From Channallabes apus (taxonomy: Eukaryota; Chordata; Actinopteri; Siluriformes; Clariidae), in NCBI GenBank assembly GCA_030522415.1, contig CM060104.1, positions 25,572,325 to 25,636,324 on the forward strand: a DNA stretch of 64,000 bases, in the 5' to 3' direction. Below, in pieces: positions 8,904 to 19,446 of this stretch (position 1 is its first letter; each line of letters opens with the position of its first letter). The notes beneath the pieces are model-generated. The model saw nothing but the letters and a program-made list of their open reading frames with translations, ran no database searches and was not told the origin of the DNA. Made by a program: the position numbers and the translations under genes.

Positions 8904-11900
8904 CAGAAAAAGGACGGGGCCGTGGGGAGCAGACCCGAAGGAGAGGGTGAGTCAAAACCTTTAATGCTTTGCAATGAAGATTCGCTAGAGCTAACCTCTT
9001 CAACTAACCTTTCTGAACTTATTTCACAAACTATATTAAGACTAGAAAATGTGCAAGAGCATCTTGGCACTTACGCAAAGTATGGTGATGAGTCATATAA
9101 GCAAATGCCTGTGTATATGATGAATGTTGCAGGAGAAAAGATTATGTTTCTGGTAGATTCTGGAGCAGGAAACTCTGTGATAAGATCTAGTCAGTTAAGT
9201 GAGCCAGTAAAAACGAGTGGACGGTACCTGAACTCAGTAGGGGCATCTGGTGTCATGGTAAAAGAAAAATTTTCTACACCCCTCAAGTGTGAAACTGATA
9301 AAGGAGAAAAATTCAAATTTTCATTCTTGCTTTCTAGTTGTTGTCCTATTAATCTCCTGGGGCGTGATTTAATAAACAAATTGGGATTGAGTTTGATTAG
9401 TACCCCAGGAGGGTTAAAAGTAGTAGAGAAAGATGAAGTAGAAATTCAGGGGGTGAAATATGACACCAAGCCATTGATGTACGTGTATGAGTGGATATGG
9501 GCTCAATCTATTACGAGTTCAGTGAACCAGACGCTTGTGGAAGCAGCACATGACCGCACTAACCCTACTAACACAAGTTTTATGTCTGAACATGAATTGC
9601 ACTGCACTGCACACATTCATTTCGAAAAGCCTGATAATGAGTATGAGAGTGAATGGTTTAGAGAACTACAAAACCCAGACATGCTATTTTTTCAAGATCT
9701 ATATTGGGACCAATATAGATGCGCCGTATCTATAGACCTCTCTAGAGTAAATGTAAGAACTGGCATGCCACACCCATTTACCATAGAAGGGTCACATCCT
9801 CATGTGTCATTATCTAAAAATAACAAAAATGAATGGCAAGAATTGGGACCGTGGGTGTTGAATAACCTAAGAATTAATGATTGGGTTCGTGTGGGAGACA
9901 CAGAAACTTGGTATAGTAAAACAAATAACACATACAAGGTCGGTCTGAACTGGTTGGTAGAAGCTAAGAGAGCTGTAGAGATAATTCCGGTGTCAACACT
10001 GAATCATGACAGAGTGAATTGGAGCTTCCCACAGATAGAGATAAGCGACCCAAGGCTAAAAACAGTGCCAGAGAGTCTTTGGGCAAAGGGAAAACATGAT
10101 GTGGGACTCATATGTGATGTTGAACCAGTAAAAATTACACCAAAATCAGATTATAGGCCTTGTAAAACACAGTACCCATTGAAAACTGAGGCGATAGAAG
10201 GCATTACTCCCGTGTTTAATTCTTTATTAAAGGCTGGAGTGATAATCCCATGTGAAGACTCACCAGTTAAAACACCAATCTTTCCAGTGAAAAAAGCAAA
10301 AATTCCAGGTGAACCTGATGATTGGAGATTTGTGCAGGACCTTCAGGCAGTAAATGATGCAATAATACCAAGAGCTCCAAATGTCCCGAATCCATACACT
10401 ATCCTAGCACAAATCCCACCGGGCAGCCGGTGGTTTTCAGTTGTAGATTTGGCCAATGCATTTTTTAGCGTTCCTGTTCACCCTGACAGCCAGTACTAGT
10501 TTGCGTTTTCATTTAAGGGGAGACCCTATACGTTCTCGAGATTATGCCAGGGGTACTCAGAGTCACCCACAATTTACAATGAAGCATTAAGAAAAAGTCT
10601 GGAATCGTTGACCCTGTCTCCAGGGTCAAGCCTTCTTCAATATGTTGATGATTGCTTGATAGCAGCGCCATCTAAAGAGCAATGTGAAAAGGACACCATA
10701 GCCTTGCTTTGTCACCTAGCAAAAAAGGGTCACAAGGCAAGTCTATCTAAATTACAGTTTGTACAACAGCAGGTAAAATTCTTGGGGCATCTGATATCAG
10801 AACAAGGTAAAACTTTAGGTCCAAACAGAGTAAAAGCAATTCAAGAAATTCCAAAACCAAAAACAAAAAAACAACTTATGTCATTTTTGGGCATGTGTTC
10901 ATATTGCAGAACGTTCATTCCTAACTATGCAATCCTCGAGGCTCCCTTGAGTGAGATAGCTCATGGGAAGGGCCTACAGGCCCACAGTGCACTTAGTTGG
11001 ACTCAAGAGGCAGAAAAGGCATTCACTAATTTGAAATTGACACTACAAACCACACCTACTTTGGGGATCCCCAATCCAAATAAACCTTTTGTGCAGACAG
11101 TGGATGAAAAGCGAGGTTGTATGACGTCTGTGCTATTGCAAGAACATGGGAGTAAACTTAGGCCTGTGGCCTATTTTTCAGCAAAACTAGATCCTGTAGC
11201 AGCAGGGTTACCAATGTGTTTAAGAGCCGTTGCAGCTGCTGAAAAAGCTGTAACAGCTTCTAGGGACATAGTAGGGTACAGTGATTTAACTTTATTGGTT
11301 CCACATGCAGTTTCACTACTTCTCCTCGAACAAAAAACGGCACACATGTCAACAGCACGATGGTTGAGGTATAACACAATTTTATTAGAGATGCCAAATG
11401 TTACAGTAAAAAGATGCACTGTGCTTAATCCTGCTACTCTTCTTCCTACAGAAGGCGATGGTGAACCACATGACTGTGTAGCTGTAACTAATGAAATTTG
11501 CAGCCCAAGACCTGATTTACAAGATATTCCTTTGCAGAATGCAGAAATGGAAGTGTTTGTAGATGGATCAGCATTCAGGAACAAACAAACAGGCCAAAAT
11601 TGCGTAGGGTATGCCGTAGTAACTGCATATGGTATATTAAAATCAGAGCCACTTCCTAAACATCTATCTGCACAAGCAGCAGAGCTCATTGCTTTAACAG
11701 AGGCATGTAAACTTGCTGAGGGTAAAACAGTCACTATATATACTGACAGTCAGTTCGCTTTTGGGGTAACTCACGATTTTGCAACACTGTGGAAGCACAG
11801 GGGGTTTCTTACATTATCAGGGAAGCCCATAGCGCATCACGGCCTGATTTCTGACCTCCTGAAGGCAATCCTTTTACCTAAATCGATTGCTGTTTGTAAA

Positions 11901-13205
11901 TGCGCAGCTCACACAAAAAACAATGATCCAATTTCACAGGGAAACTCAAGAGCAGATGCAGCAGCAAAGACAGCGGCATCGAGACCACTTAATGACAATG
12001 TTAACATGTGCATGACTAAATCTTCTGTTCCAACAGCTGATTTACAGGATTTGCAGACACAAGCTACCCCAGCAGAAAAGCAAGACTGGTCGAAGGCTGG
12101 GGGAAAAGTGAGGAATGGGGTATGGTACGGCCCCAATAACAAACCTTGTTTACCAAAAGCTTTATTTCCCCATTATGCAAAATTGACACATGGTAAGGAC
12201 CATGTTTCAAAAGGGGGAATGGCTGATAGTATATCTCTGTGTTGGTATACTAGAGGCTTTACAAATTACTGCCAAAAATACTGTGAAAAATGTGTAATTT
12301 GTGCGACTAATAACATAGGGAGAGGAATTAAGATCAGTCAAAGTGCACACCCACAACCACAAAGGCCTTTTGAACATATACAAATGGATTTCATAGAACT
12401 AACACCAAGTGAAGGGAAGAAATATTGTTTGGTATTAGTTGATATGTTTTCTAAATGGGTGGAAGCTTTCCCTACATCCAAACAAGATGCTAGTGCAGTA
12501 GCAAAAGCATTGCTATCTGAGATTATCCCACGCTGGGGAATCCCTGAAAAAATAAGTAGCGACAATGGCACGCCCTTTGTAAACCAGGCTCTCCACCAAG
12601 TAGGAGAACGTCTGGGAATAGATTTAAGACAGCATTGTGCATACCACCCAGCTAGTGGGGGTGCAGTAGAAAGAGAAAATGCCACATTAAAGAACAAACT
12701 TGCAAAATGCTGTGATGAAACGGGAATATCATGGACCAAAGCACTTCCCATAGTACTAATGTACATGAGAACTAGAGTAAGGGGGAGAGCAAAATTAAGC
12801 CCTTTTGAGATTCTGTTTGGCAGACCACCCAATACTGGAATTGGACCAAAACCCATCACTAGAAATCTAACAGGTCATTGTGAAGATGAAATGTTGTGTT
12901 ATTGTGCAAAACTCTCTGCTGTTTTATCTCAAGTACAGGCCCAAGTGAAAGAGGCCTTGCCACAACCAGCAGAGGGAATCCTGCATAACCTGAAGCCAGG
13001 GGACTGGGTAGTGGTAAAAGACTTCAGGAGAAAGAGTTGGAGAGCTAGAAGGTGGCTGGGACCGTTCCAGGTGCTCCTTGTGACGCAGACAGCAGTTAAG
13101 GTAGCGGAAAGAGCAACATGGATACACGCCAGCCACTGTAAGCACGTCCTAGAACCAGAGAATCAAAAGAGAGAGCACGCAGAGGTCAACAAGGGTGAAC
13201 AGTGA
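8904..13205 (+). pseudogene. pol: Retroviral Pro-Pol with one nonsense codon
   Basis: In the same frame as gag the protein shows protease (DSGAGNS near 9153), reverse transcriptase with the YVDD active site at 10641-10652, RNase H (VDGSAF, then TDSQFAFG) and integrase. The integrase has an HHCC-type zinc domain and D,D-35-E residues at codons 12387, 12561 and 12669, then an MLV-like C-terminal domain. A TAG at 10497-10499 interrupts the reverse transcriptase upstream of YVDD; the frame is otherwise open from 8904 to the stop at 13203-13205. The protein would normally be made as a Gag-Pol fusion by reading through the gag stop. The nonsense codon makes this copy defective unless it too is read through. 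Confidence 0.9.
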
Positions 13206-13580
13206 AGTGCTAGTAACCTCTCCTGTAAACCCCAACAGACCTTCACCTGCACGCAAAGTGCATGGGTCAGAAGAACCAACGAGAGTGACAGAAACAACGC
13301 AGAACCACAACTCTCCACTCAAATTCATCGCAAGAATAAGTACACTACATTTGAGAACAACACATGAAGAAATTGTAAGGTGTCAAAGTAGCAGTAGTGA
13401 CATATTGGTGACATATAAAAGTAATTAGAGTTAAAAGTAAGTGTTGTAACTAATGATAAGATAGAAGACTGATTTAAGGAAAAAAAAAAATAATAATAAT
13501 AATACATCAGTGACTGAGAGTATTCACATTACAGACATTGAATTGACTGGACTGGACGGTAAGAAAAATAAAAAATAAAA
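13206..13580 (+). other. pol-env intergenic region
   Basis: These 375 bases separate the pol stop from the env start and hold an A-rich run with (AAT)n near 13485-13504. The env splice acceptor would be expected in or before this stretch, but no single site stands out. A short open frame at 13195-13428 has no recognisable features. Confidence 0.4.
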
Positions 13581-15146
13581 ATGAGAAATCAATTCCAACA
13601 ACACCCCAAAGTAATCTGGGTGGCCTTAGGAGTAATAATAGTTATGGTTATCCTGATATGCTTTACTGAGAACACTGAGAGAAACGGACATGATAAAGTC
13701 TATTTAACAAACTCAAGCCACATGCATTTAACTAGAATAAAGAGAAAAGACAGCATGATAAAAAGGCATAACGCTAATCTCAATAGATGTGTTGGGAATT
13801 GGGGATGTGCTCTATCATTAGACATTGCTGATAATATGACAGATATACACAATGGCTCGTGCTGGATATGCCATGCCATGTCCTCGAGCTGGGTAGCATT
13901 GCCCCTTAATAATGTCACAGCAGCAGAAGCAAATGCAGACAACACGTCTTGTATCATACCGATAACCACCGTGGCCATCTTACAGATATCTGCATACTAC
14001 AAACAAACAGGGAGGCCAAACTTAGCAGTCCCTGGGTGTAATTATTCCAATAATCTATGTTTTGACGCGCCAGGGAGCTATTGTTCCCCATTGCCTGTTA
14101 AGAAATATGAAGACAATTCTACTTATATGGTCCCTTGGCAAAAAGGAGACACTTGCGTTGTGCAAGATCAAAAGGAAAATGGGGAACCTGACTTAGGATG
14201 GTCTGAGTGCACCACTTACGTTCGTATAACCAATCGTTCAAAAGGTAGGTCACCTAAATGTAGTATAGATGGTAATTATTTTCCAAATGATGGTAGTTGT
14301 CCGTTCATAGAACTATCGTCAACAAACACAGTAATGTGGGTGTGTGGGTTAAACGCATATGTGACCTTACCTAGTTATTTCAATTGGACAGGCTCATGTT
14401 ATCCTGCATATGTAACTCCTAGTGTGTCAGTACACACAGAAAATCCGTGGGGGCCACGGATGTTAGAAAATAGACGAAAAAGAGATATCCCTATTAAATT
14501 TCATGGTTACACTTTAGGAGACCCGTGGACTAGCCCAGGAGTAAATGTAGGCTGGTCACTCTTCCTCGGCGGAGGAACAACTGTAGCCCTAAACAAGGTA
14601 AATGGTTTAGCATACATGTTACTGATACTAAAAAATGACACCGTAAATGCCTTGCAGTTAGTAAATGATGAACTTAAGCAGGTTAGAGAGATCACAATTC
14701 AAAATAGAATGGCTCTGGATATTTTACTGGCCGAGAGAGGTGGAGTGTGTAAAGTTCTAAACACCTCTTGTTGTTTTTATATTCCTGACAATCATCAGAA
14801 TATCAGTAACATCATAAACCACATGAAGAAGGCTTTGCAACCACCTCCCCAAGTAGAGTCTTGGATCTCGTGGTTAACGCAATTGTGGGGAGGCTGGGGT
14901 TATTGGCTGATTTATAGTGTTTTACCAATCGGGATTATGATCTTGTTAGGCCTCTGTATAACACCCTGTATTTGCAGATGTATACAGGGACTAGTTCTGA
15001 ACACAGTAAAATATCAAATGTTAAGACAGACTGACAACATAGAATGTAAACCGGACTGGGACGACCCGACTTCTGACAGAGTTCAAAATTCCGGTGACTA
15101 TCATTTTGAATGTTTAGATCATGATATGGAAGAAGACATAATGTAA
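13581..15146 (+). CDS. env: Retroviral envelope glycoprotein (gamma-type)
   Basis: The 521-codon frame is open. A hydrophobic signal/anchor lies at residues 12-28. The surface subunit carries CWIC (Cys94-Cys97), the CXXC motif of covalently linked gamma-type envelopes, and many N-X-S/T sites. A furin-type RRKR lies at residues 298-301, followed by a glycine-rich hydrophobic fusion-peptide-like segment. The transmembrane subunit has heptad-like helices, an immunosuppressive-domain-like stretch and C-X6-CC from Cys390 to Cys398. A membrane span lies near 449-475 and a cytoplasmic tail follows. The protein mediates receptor binding and fusion in exogenous relatives. No break was found. Confidence 0.88.
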   Translation: MRNQFQQHPKVIWVALGVIIVMVILICFTENTERNGHDKVYLTNSSHMHLTRIKRKDSMIKRHNANLNRCVGNWGCALSLDIADNMTDIHNGSCWICHAMSSSWVALPLNNVTAAEANADNTSCIIPITTVAILQISAYYKQTGRPNLAVPGCNYSNNLCFDAPGSYCSPLPVKKYEDNSTYMVPWQKGDTCVVQDQKENGEPDLGWSECTTYVRITNRSKGRSPKCSIDGNYFPNDGSCPFIELSSTNTVMWVCGLNAYVTLPSYFNWTGSCYPAYVTPSVSVHTENPWGPRMLENRRKRDIPIKFHGYTLGDPWTSPGVNVGWSLFLGGGTTVALNKVNGLAYMLLILKNDTVNALQLVNDELKQVREITIQNRMALDILLAERGGVCKVLNTSCCFYIPDNHQNISNIINHMKKALQPPPQVESWISWLTQLWGGWGYWLIYSVLPIGIMILLGLCITPCICRCIQGLVLNTVKYQMLRQTDNIECKPDWDDPTSDRVQNSGDYHFECLDHDMEEDIM

Positions 15147-15392
15147 ATCTTTAGGGAAATATAAAGCATGTATATTTAAGTAGATTGCAGAATTTTTCAA
15201 AAAATGCTTTTGTGTCAGGGGACTATCCCAATAAAAACAGCTGTAGTGTCCTCTGTGTGCATTAGAGTGCTAGTGATGATGTTGTTAAAAACCTAGGTTG
15301 GAGAGACAATATCTGATGAAATTTACCTAATGCATAGCTTATTAGTATTGTTTTGAATTGTAGAATTAAAATATTTAGGTTGTCATAGAATG

Positions 15393-15407
15393 ACAAAAGG
15401 GGGAAAT
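15393..15407 (+). promoter_or_regulatory. Polypurine tract
   Basis: The purine run AAAAGGGGGAAA at 15395-15406 lies immediately before the TG that starts the 3' LTR, the usual position for priming plus-strand DNA synthesis. Confidence 0.8.
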
Positions 15408-15840
15408 TGTAATGGAAAAATGATATTTTAATTATGTATTAATCCTATTTGATTCTTGTAGTAAGTGTGTAACGTAGGCCGTAGAAGTTTGAACTTGTTT
15501 GTCGAAGCTTAGAGACACAAGGCCGAGAACAGAATAGAAACAACCTGATTGTAGTTGTCCATGAATAAATGATAAAGTATAGACATCTGGTCTGGGTCAG
15601 ATAAAGAGTCATGAGTTTGAATGCAGGAACTTCACGTACGGGGCGTTGATTATGTTAGCAGAGATGTTTGTGTATAAAATAGGTCAGCTAGAGAAAGAGA
15701 TTACCTTTTCTCTATGCTGCAACTGTTTGCTGTATGAGACTGGTCCTTCTGCAGAAGTTTGAAATAAAACCTTTGTTACTTTGCTCTTACCCAGTGTATT
15801 AATTACTTGTCTTTATATTGTTTTCAGAATTTCCACCACA
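15408..15840 (+). repeat. 3' LTR of the endogenous retrovirus
   Basis: The 433-bp LTR starts TGTAATGG and ends CCACA. It has a TATAAAAT box at 15673-15680 and an AATAAA signal at 15763-15768, about 90 bp apart, which gives a normal U3-R-U5 order. The right edge is set by the return of LINE-B sequence at 15841 ('acatcaaatctgttaa'). No matching 5' LTR exists in the window. Confidence 0.85.
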
Positions 15841-15852
15841 ACATCAAATCTG

Positions 15853-17141
15853 TTAACCCTCTGAGGTCCGCGAACGCATATATGCGTTTTGAGGTGTTTT
15901 CCCCTGATGACGCCAATAAGAACTTAAATTACACTTTCAGTTTTGATCGTACAGACAAGATCTATATATTAATCGAATCTGTAAAGTGTCTACTTTTTTT
16001 TGTATGCACACATGTTAAAAAGAAAACTTTGTGCATTAATAAAATAAATAAAATAAAGCGGGTGCGCTTTCAGCCGTCTCAGTCTCCGCCAAAATCTTTT
16101 TGAAACATGTTACTAAAATGAACTGAAACTCCGCGAATACTGCACACACAGACATGAGAAAAATATCTATAGAAAGCTTAAAGGGTCTACTTTTAAATGA
16201 TGCAGGTCACCGTGAAAACAAATAATCTGCTTTTATGTAATCCGTATGAAAGTAAGGAGTGGTACAGATTCTCCTGTATCGGCTCATTACAGCTAATGTG
16301 CTCCCGCCTCCCTGCGCGCGCGCTGTTCATATGGAAATGACCTGAGGTGAGGCAGGTGATCAAGTACACACCCCCAGGGCATAAAACAACAAGCTGCATC
16401 TTACTTACTGTTTCTGCGTTTGAATGATGTCACGCTACACGGGTGAAGAAGCGCTTCAGATGGATCTGGACAGCGATGAAGAATTTACTTTCTCATCAGA
16501 GGAAGAGCAAGACTCAGACGAGGAACGGCTTTATTTAGAACAACGTCTGGACTCCACGGAGGATGTAATTCCTGACCAGTAAGTCTTTTATTCTCACCAT
16601 CACTGCTCTATATTTTATATGTACATTTGGAAAATACTAAATACCAGCAAGAGTAAAATTGGTTAAAATATTAAATATGCACGTTACTTACAAGCCCGCA
16701 ATAAAATCTGATTACGATCTGTCTAAAGTTTTATTATTTTATATATATACACGTGTTTTGTATTGTTTTGACCGTGTTTCAGATGGTCAAATTGTTCACC
16801 AGCTGTTGTTTGTGAATGATTGTATGCGCGTCCATTCTTCAAGTTTCAATTTTTGTTTTTGTTTAGGACTGTGGCTGCATCACCGGCGCGTGCACAAGAA
16901 AGTCACGTGAGTGTCGTTCAGTTTCGAGTTCACTGGAGAACCACGAGTAAGTGCACATTCAGTATATCCTAGATGTTAGTTAAATATAACTATATTATAT
17001 AAATATATAATACAATATATTCATCATAGTCAACTGTAGTGTATTGTAGAAAAAATGTAGTACAGTGTTGGTAAAGTCATTTGTTCTGGTAATTACAAAG
17101 AGCTGTTGTTGTTTTCTATATTATAATATACAGTATATAGG

Positions 17142-17216
<75 letters not shown>

Positions 17217-17952
17217 TTATATATCTATATATTATTGTTAGCTATATTTTCTGTTATAGTGATTGCAGTAATGCTGCTAAAAAGTCAACTTTGATTGTTC
17301 CTAATAAACTGTTTAACTGAACTCGCAAATGAATCTCAAGATTTTTTTGTGTGTCAAATATATTCTCAAATAACCTAAACACTGAAAATATATAAACTTA
17401 TTTTATCCTCAGATTCTTTCTTGTAACTCTCCTCTCTCAGTCACATACCTGTCTGATGGCTCATTATGCAGATCAGTATGCAGGCCTTTGTCTTCTCAGG
17501 TGTGAATCACTGCATTAGTAATGATAGATCACGCCTTCTTGCATAGACCCTTTACACTCAAAAAGTGACTTAAAAAGTGTTAATCACTATATTGTTTTCT
17601 GTGAGCAAGTAAACAAGATCATTTTCACATCATTTTGAAGCAAAAACACTAGTCCACCAGCCCTTGTGAAACAATGTCTTGTGAACAAATTGTCTGTATG
17701 AGTTTCATGGCCTTATTTCAGCTACTTTTTTTTTCACAAAACTTACTAACCACGCATAATATTTTTTTCCTAAAAAATGCAAACACGTACATTCATTTTG
17801 GTCAGGTATTATTGTAGAATAGGTTGTACTGATTACAAGAAAAATACAGGTTGGTCAATAATATATTATAAGTAGCTGAAAAAAGCACAAATATCAGAGC
17901 ATGTCCAAACATCTCAAGGGCCCCAAAATCACCCCGGACCTCAGAGGGTTAA
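15853..17952 (+). mobile_element. piggyBac-type element, internally deleted
   Basis: The element spans 15857-17948, flanked by TTAA at 15853-15856 and 17949-17952. The terminal inverted repeats are a perfect 14 bp, CCCTCTGAGGTCCG and its complement. A second palindrome CGCATATATGCG follows the left end. It contains a leader, the first exons of a transposase and then non-coding AT-rich DNA, including an (AT)n run at about 17148-17205. The catalytic region is missing, so it depends on another copy. It landed in LINE-B sequence next to the retroviral LTR. Confidence 0.9.
16424..16946 (+). pseudogene. piggyBac transposase N-terminus only
   Basis: Exon 1 (16424-16578) starts with tandem ATGs and encodes an acidic N-terminus (SRYTGEEALQMDLDSDEE, then a Ser/Glu/Asp-rich stretch) typical of piggyBac transposases in fish. 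It ends at a GTAAGT donor. A second exon at about 16867-16946 continues in frame for 26 codons between a T-rich acceptor and another GTAAGT. Nothing recognisable follows: the DDD catalytic core and the C-terminal Cys-rich finger are absent. The intact promoter side and splice sites suggest a deletion derivative, not slow decay. Confidence 0.65.
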
Positions 17953-19427
17953 AGAAGGTGTTGAGATCGTTAGCACGTTCTACATCGCCCTCAATAGCTT
18001 GTCCACTCTTCTTGTAGCCAGTAATGCTCCTCATGCCTCTCCACACCTCTCTCATGTTGTTGTCCTTCAGTCTTTGTTCCATCTTTTTTCCGGTAAGACT
18101 CTTTCCCCTCTCTGATTTTGACAGCCAAATTCTTTGAGCGTTCTTCGCCGCTTCCTTATCACCAGACCTAAAAGCCCTTTTTTTCTCATTTAAGGAGACT
18201 TTAATGTCCTTAGTGCCCCAGGGTTTGTTGTTGGGGAAACAGCGAATTATTTCTCATAACAGGTGTCCACACAGAAGTTTATGTACTCTGTAATGCAATC
18301 TGTCATACCATCAATGTCCTCTTTATGTGGCTCACAGAGAACTTCCCAGTTTGTAGCCTCAAAACAATCCTGCAGGGTATTAGTGGCCTCTTCTGACCAC
18401 CTCCTCACATTTCTCACTGTAGCAGGCTGCCTCTGGACCAGGGGTTTGTATATTGGCTGGAGATGAACCAGGTTGTGGTCTGATTTCCCCAGCGGGGGCA
18501 GGGCTGCAGCACTGTAAGCACTTTTAACATTAGCATACAGCAAGTCCAGTGTCCTATCCCCCCCTGGTGTGGCAATCCACATACTGAGTGAAAGTGGGGA
18601 GAGTCTTCGTCAGGGGTGCGTGGTTGAAATCGCCGGAGATCAGAAGAAAGGCATCTGGGTGTTGGGTCTGGAGTTTGGCGGTGACCGAGTGGATGATGTC
18701 AAACGCTGCGGCGGCATTTGCAGATGGAGGAATGTACACGGCAGTTATTATAACATGAGAGAATTCTCTGGGTAAATAATATGGGCGAAGTCCAACAGCC
18801 AACAGTTCAATATCCGGACTACAAACACGCTCCTTAACAGTCACATGACCGGGGTTACACCACACGTTGTTGATGTAAACAGCCAGCCCCCCTCCTTTCC
18901 TCTTACCACTCTCTCTCCTCGTCCTGTCGCTCCGTATCGCGCTGAAGCCATCCAGTGTAATATTAGAGTCAGGCACATTACTACAGTATGTAACCAGAGA
19001 CAATGACCATTGTTAAAAGCGCTATATAAATAAAATTGAATTGAATTGAATTGAATAACCAAGTCTCAGTAAAACACATCAGACTGCACTCATGGAAGAT
19101 GTTTTCAGTCTTTAACAAAGCGGTCAACTCGTCCATATTATTGTCCAGAGATCTCACGTTGTCCATGATAACAGATGGGAGATACGGCTTGTACCTTCTT
19201 ATCCTCTCCTTCTGCTCTTTACGTCTCTCCTCATCCTTGACTCCTCTGCGCCGATTTCTTCTCCCTCTGCGTCCTCTCGGTGTCCTCCTCCGTATCTCGT
19301 CAGGGATATTTAGAGTCCGAAACACCGCTGGGTCTCCGATGCTGGCCGGCTTCAGTGGGATCAGCTGTTCCCTAGTGTAAACAAAGGAACCGGCTCCGTG
19401 CTGCTGCACGCTGATCGCCGAAAACAT
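17953..19427 (-). pseudogene. LINE-B endonuclease and N-terminal region
   Basis: Minus-strand pieces give an apurinic-type endonuclease: 'SVIMDNVRSLDNNMDEL', 'CFTETWL', 'KRKGGGLAVYIN', 'VIITAVYIPPSA', 'LLISGDFNHAPL' and 'GKSDHNLV'. An N-terminal basic segment (RRTPRGRRGRRNRRRG) precedes it. The frame is broken by the short L2-tail insertion at 18997-19055 and by frameshifts near 18560 and 18100-18240. The enzyme would nick target DNA for retrotransposition in intact relatives. This copy is inactive. Confidence 0.75.
18991..19061 (+). mobile_element. 59-bp L2 3'-tail insertion with TSD
   Basis: Bases 18997-19055 are only the last part of an L2 3' end ('gacaatgaccattgttaaaa' through 'aattgaattgaat'). 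They are flanked by direct repeats TAACCA at 18991-18996 and 19056-19061. Removing the insert rejoins the endonuclease text between 'FTETWL' and the following residues. It is an extreme 5'-truncated retrotransposition event. Confidence 0.75.
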
Positions 19428-19446
19428 AAATAATGCCGCATAACTA

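Larger units (their letters stand above)
7040..15840 (+). mobile_element. Endogenous retrovirus lacking a visible 5' LTR
   Basis: Leader, gag, pro-pol, env, polypurine tract and 3' LTR occur in the normal retroviral order. Gag and env are open and pol has one in-frame nonsense codon, so the copy looks fairly young. No copy of the 3' LTR lies upstream of gag; LINE-B sequence runs up to about 7040. Env has the C-X6-CC and CWIC motifs of gamma-type envelopes. Gag and pol share one reading frame separated by a stop codon, as in gamma- and epsilonretroviruses. The element interrupts LINE-B, whose text resumes at 15841. Confidence 0.9.
17949..19440 (-). mobile_element. LINE-B, 5' portion
   Basis: This is the 5' half of the LINE whose 3' half lies at 5644-7040. 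Continuity is shown at the piggyBac site, where removing the insertion restores an open frame (ERANDLNTFFN, then RFD). The 5' end lies close to 19440, seven bases before the tail of the next L2 copy. A 59-bp L2-tail insertion sits at 18997-19055. Confidence 0.75.

Noticed and set aside
11171..12859. Minus-strand frames of 77-187 codons within pol
   Set aside because: They lie opposite the RNase H and integrase coding sequence and show no domain of their own.
16424..16946. Domesticated piggyBac-derived host gene
   Set aside because: It lies inside an element with perfect inverted ends and TTAA duplications, and no downstream coding exons exist.
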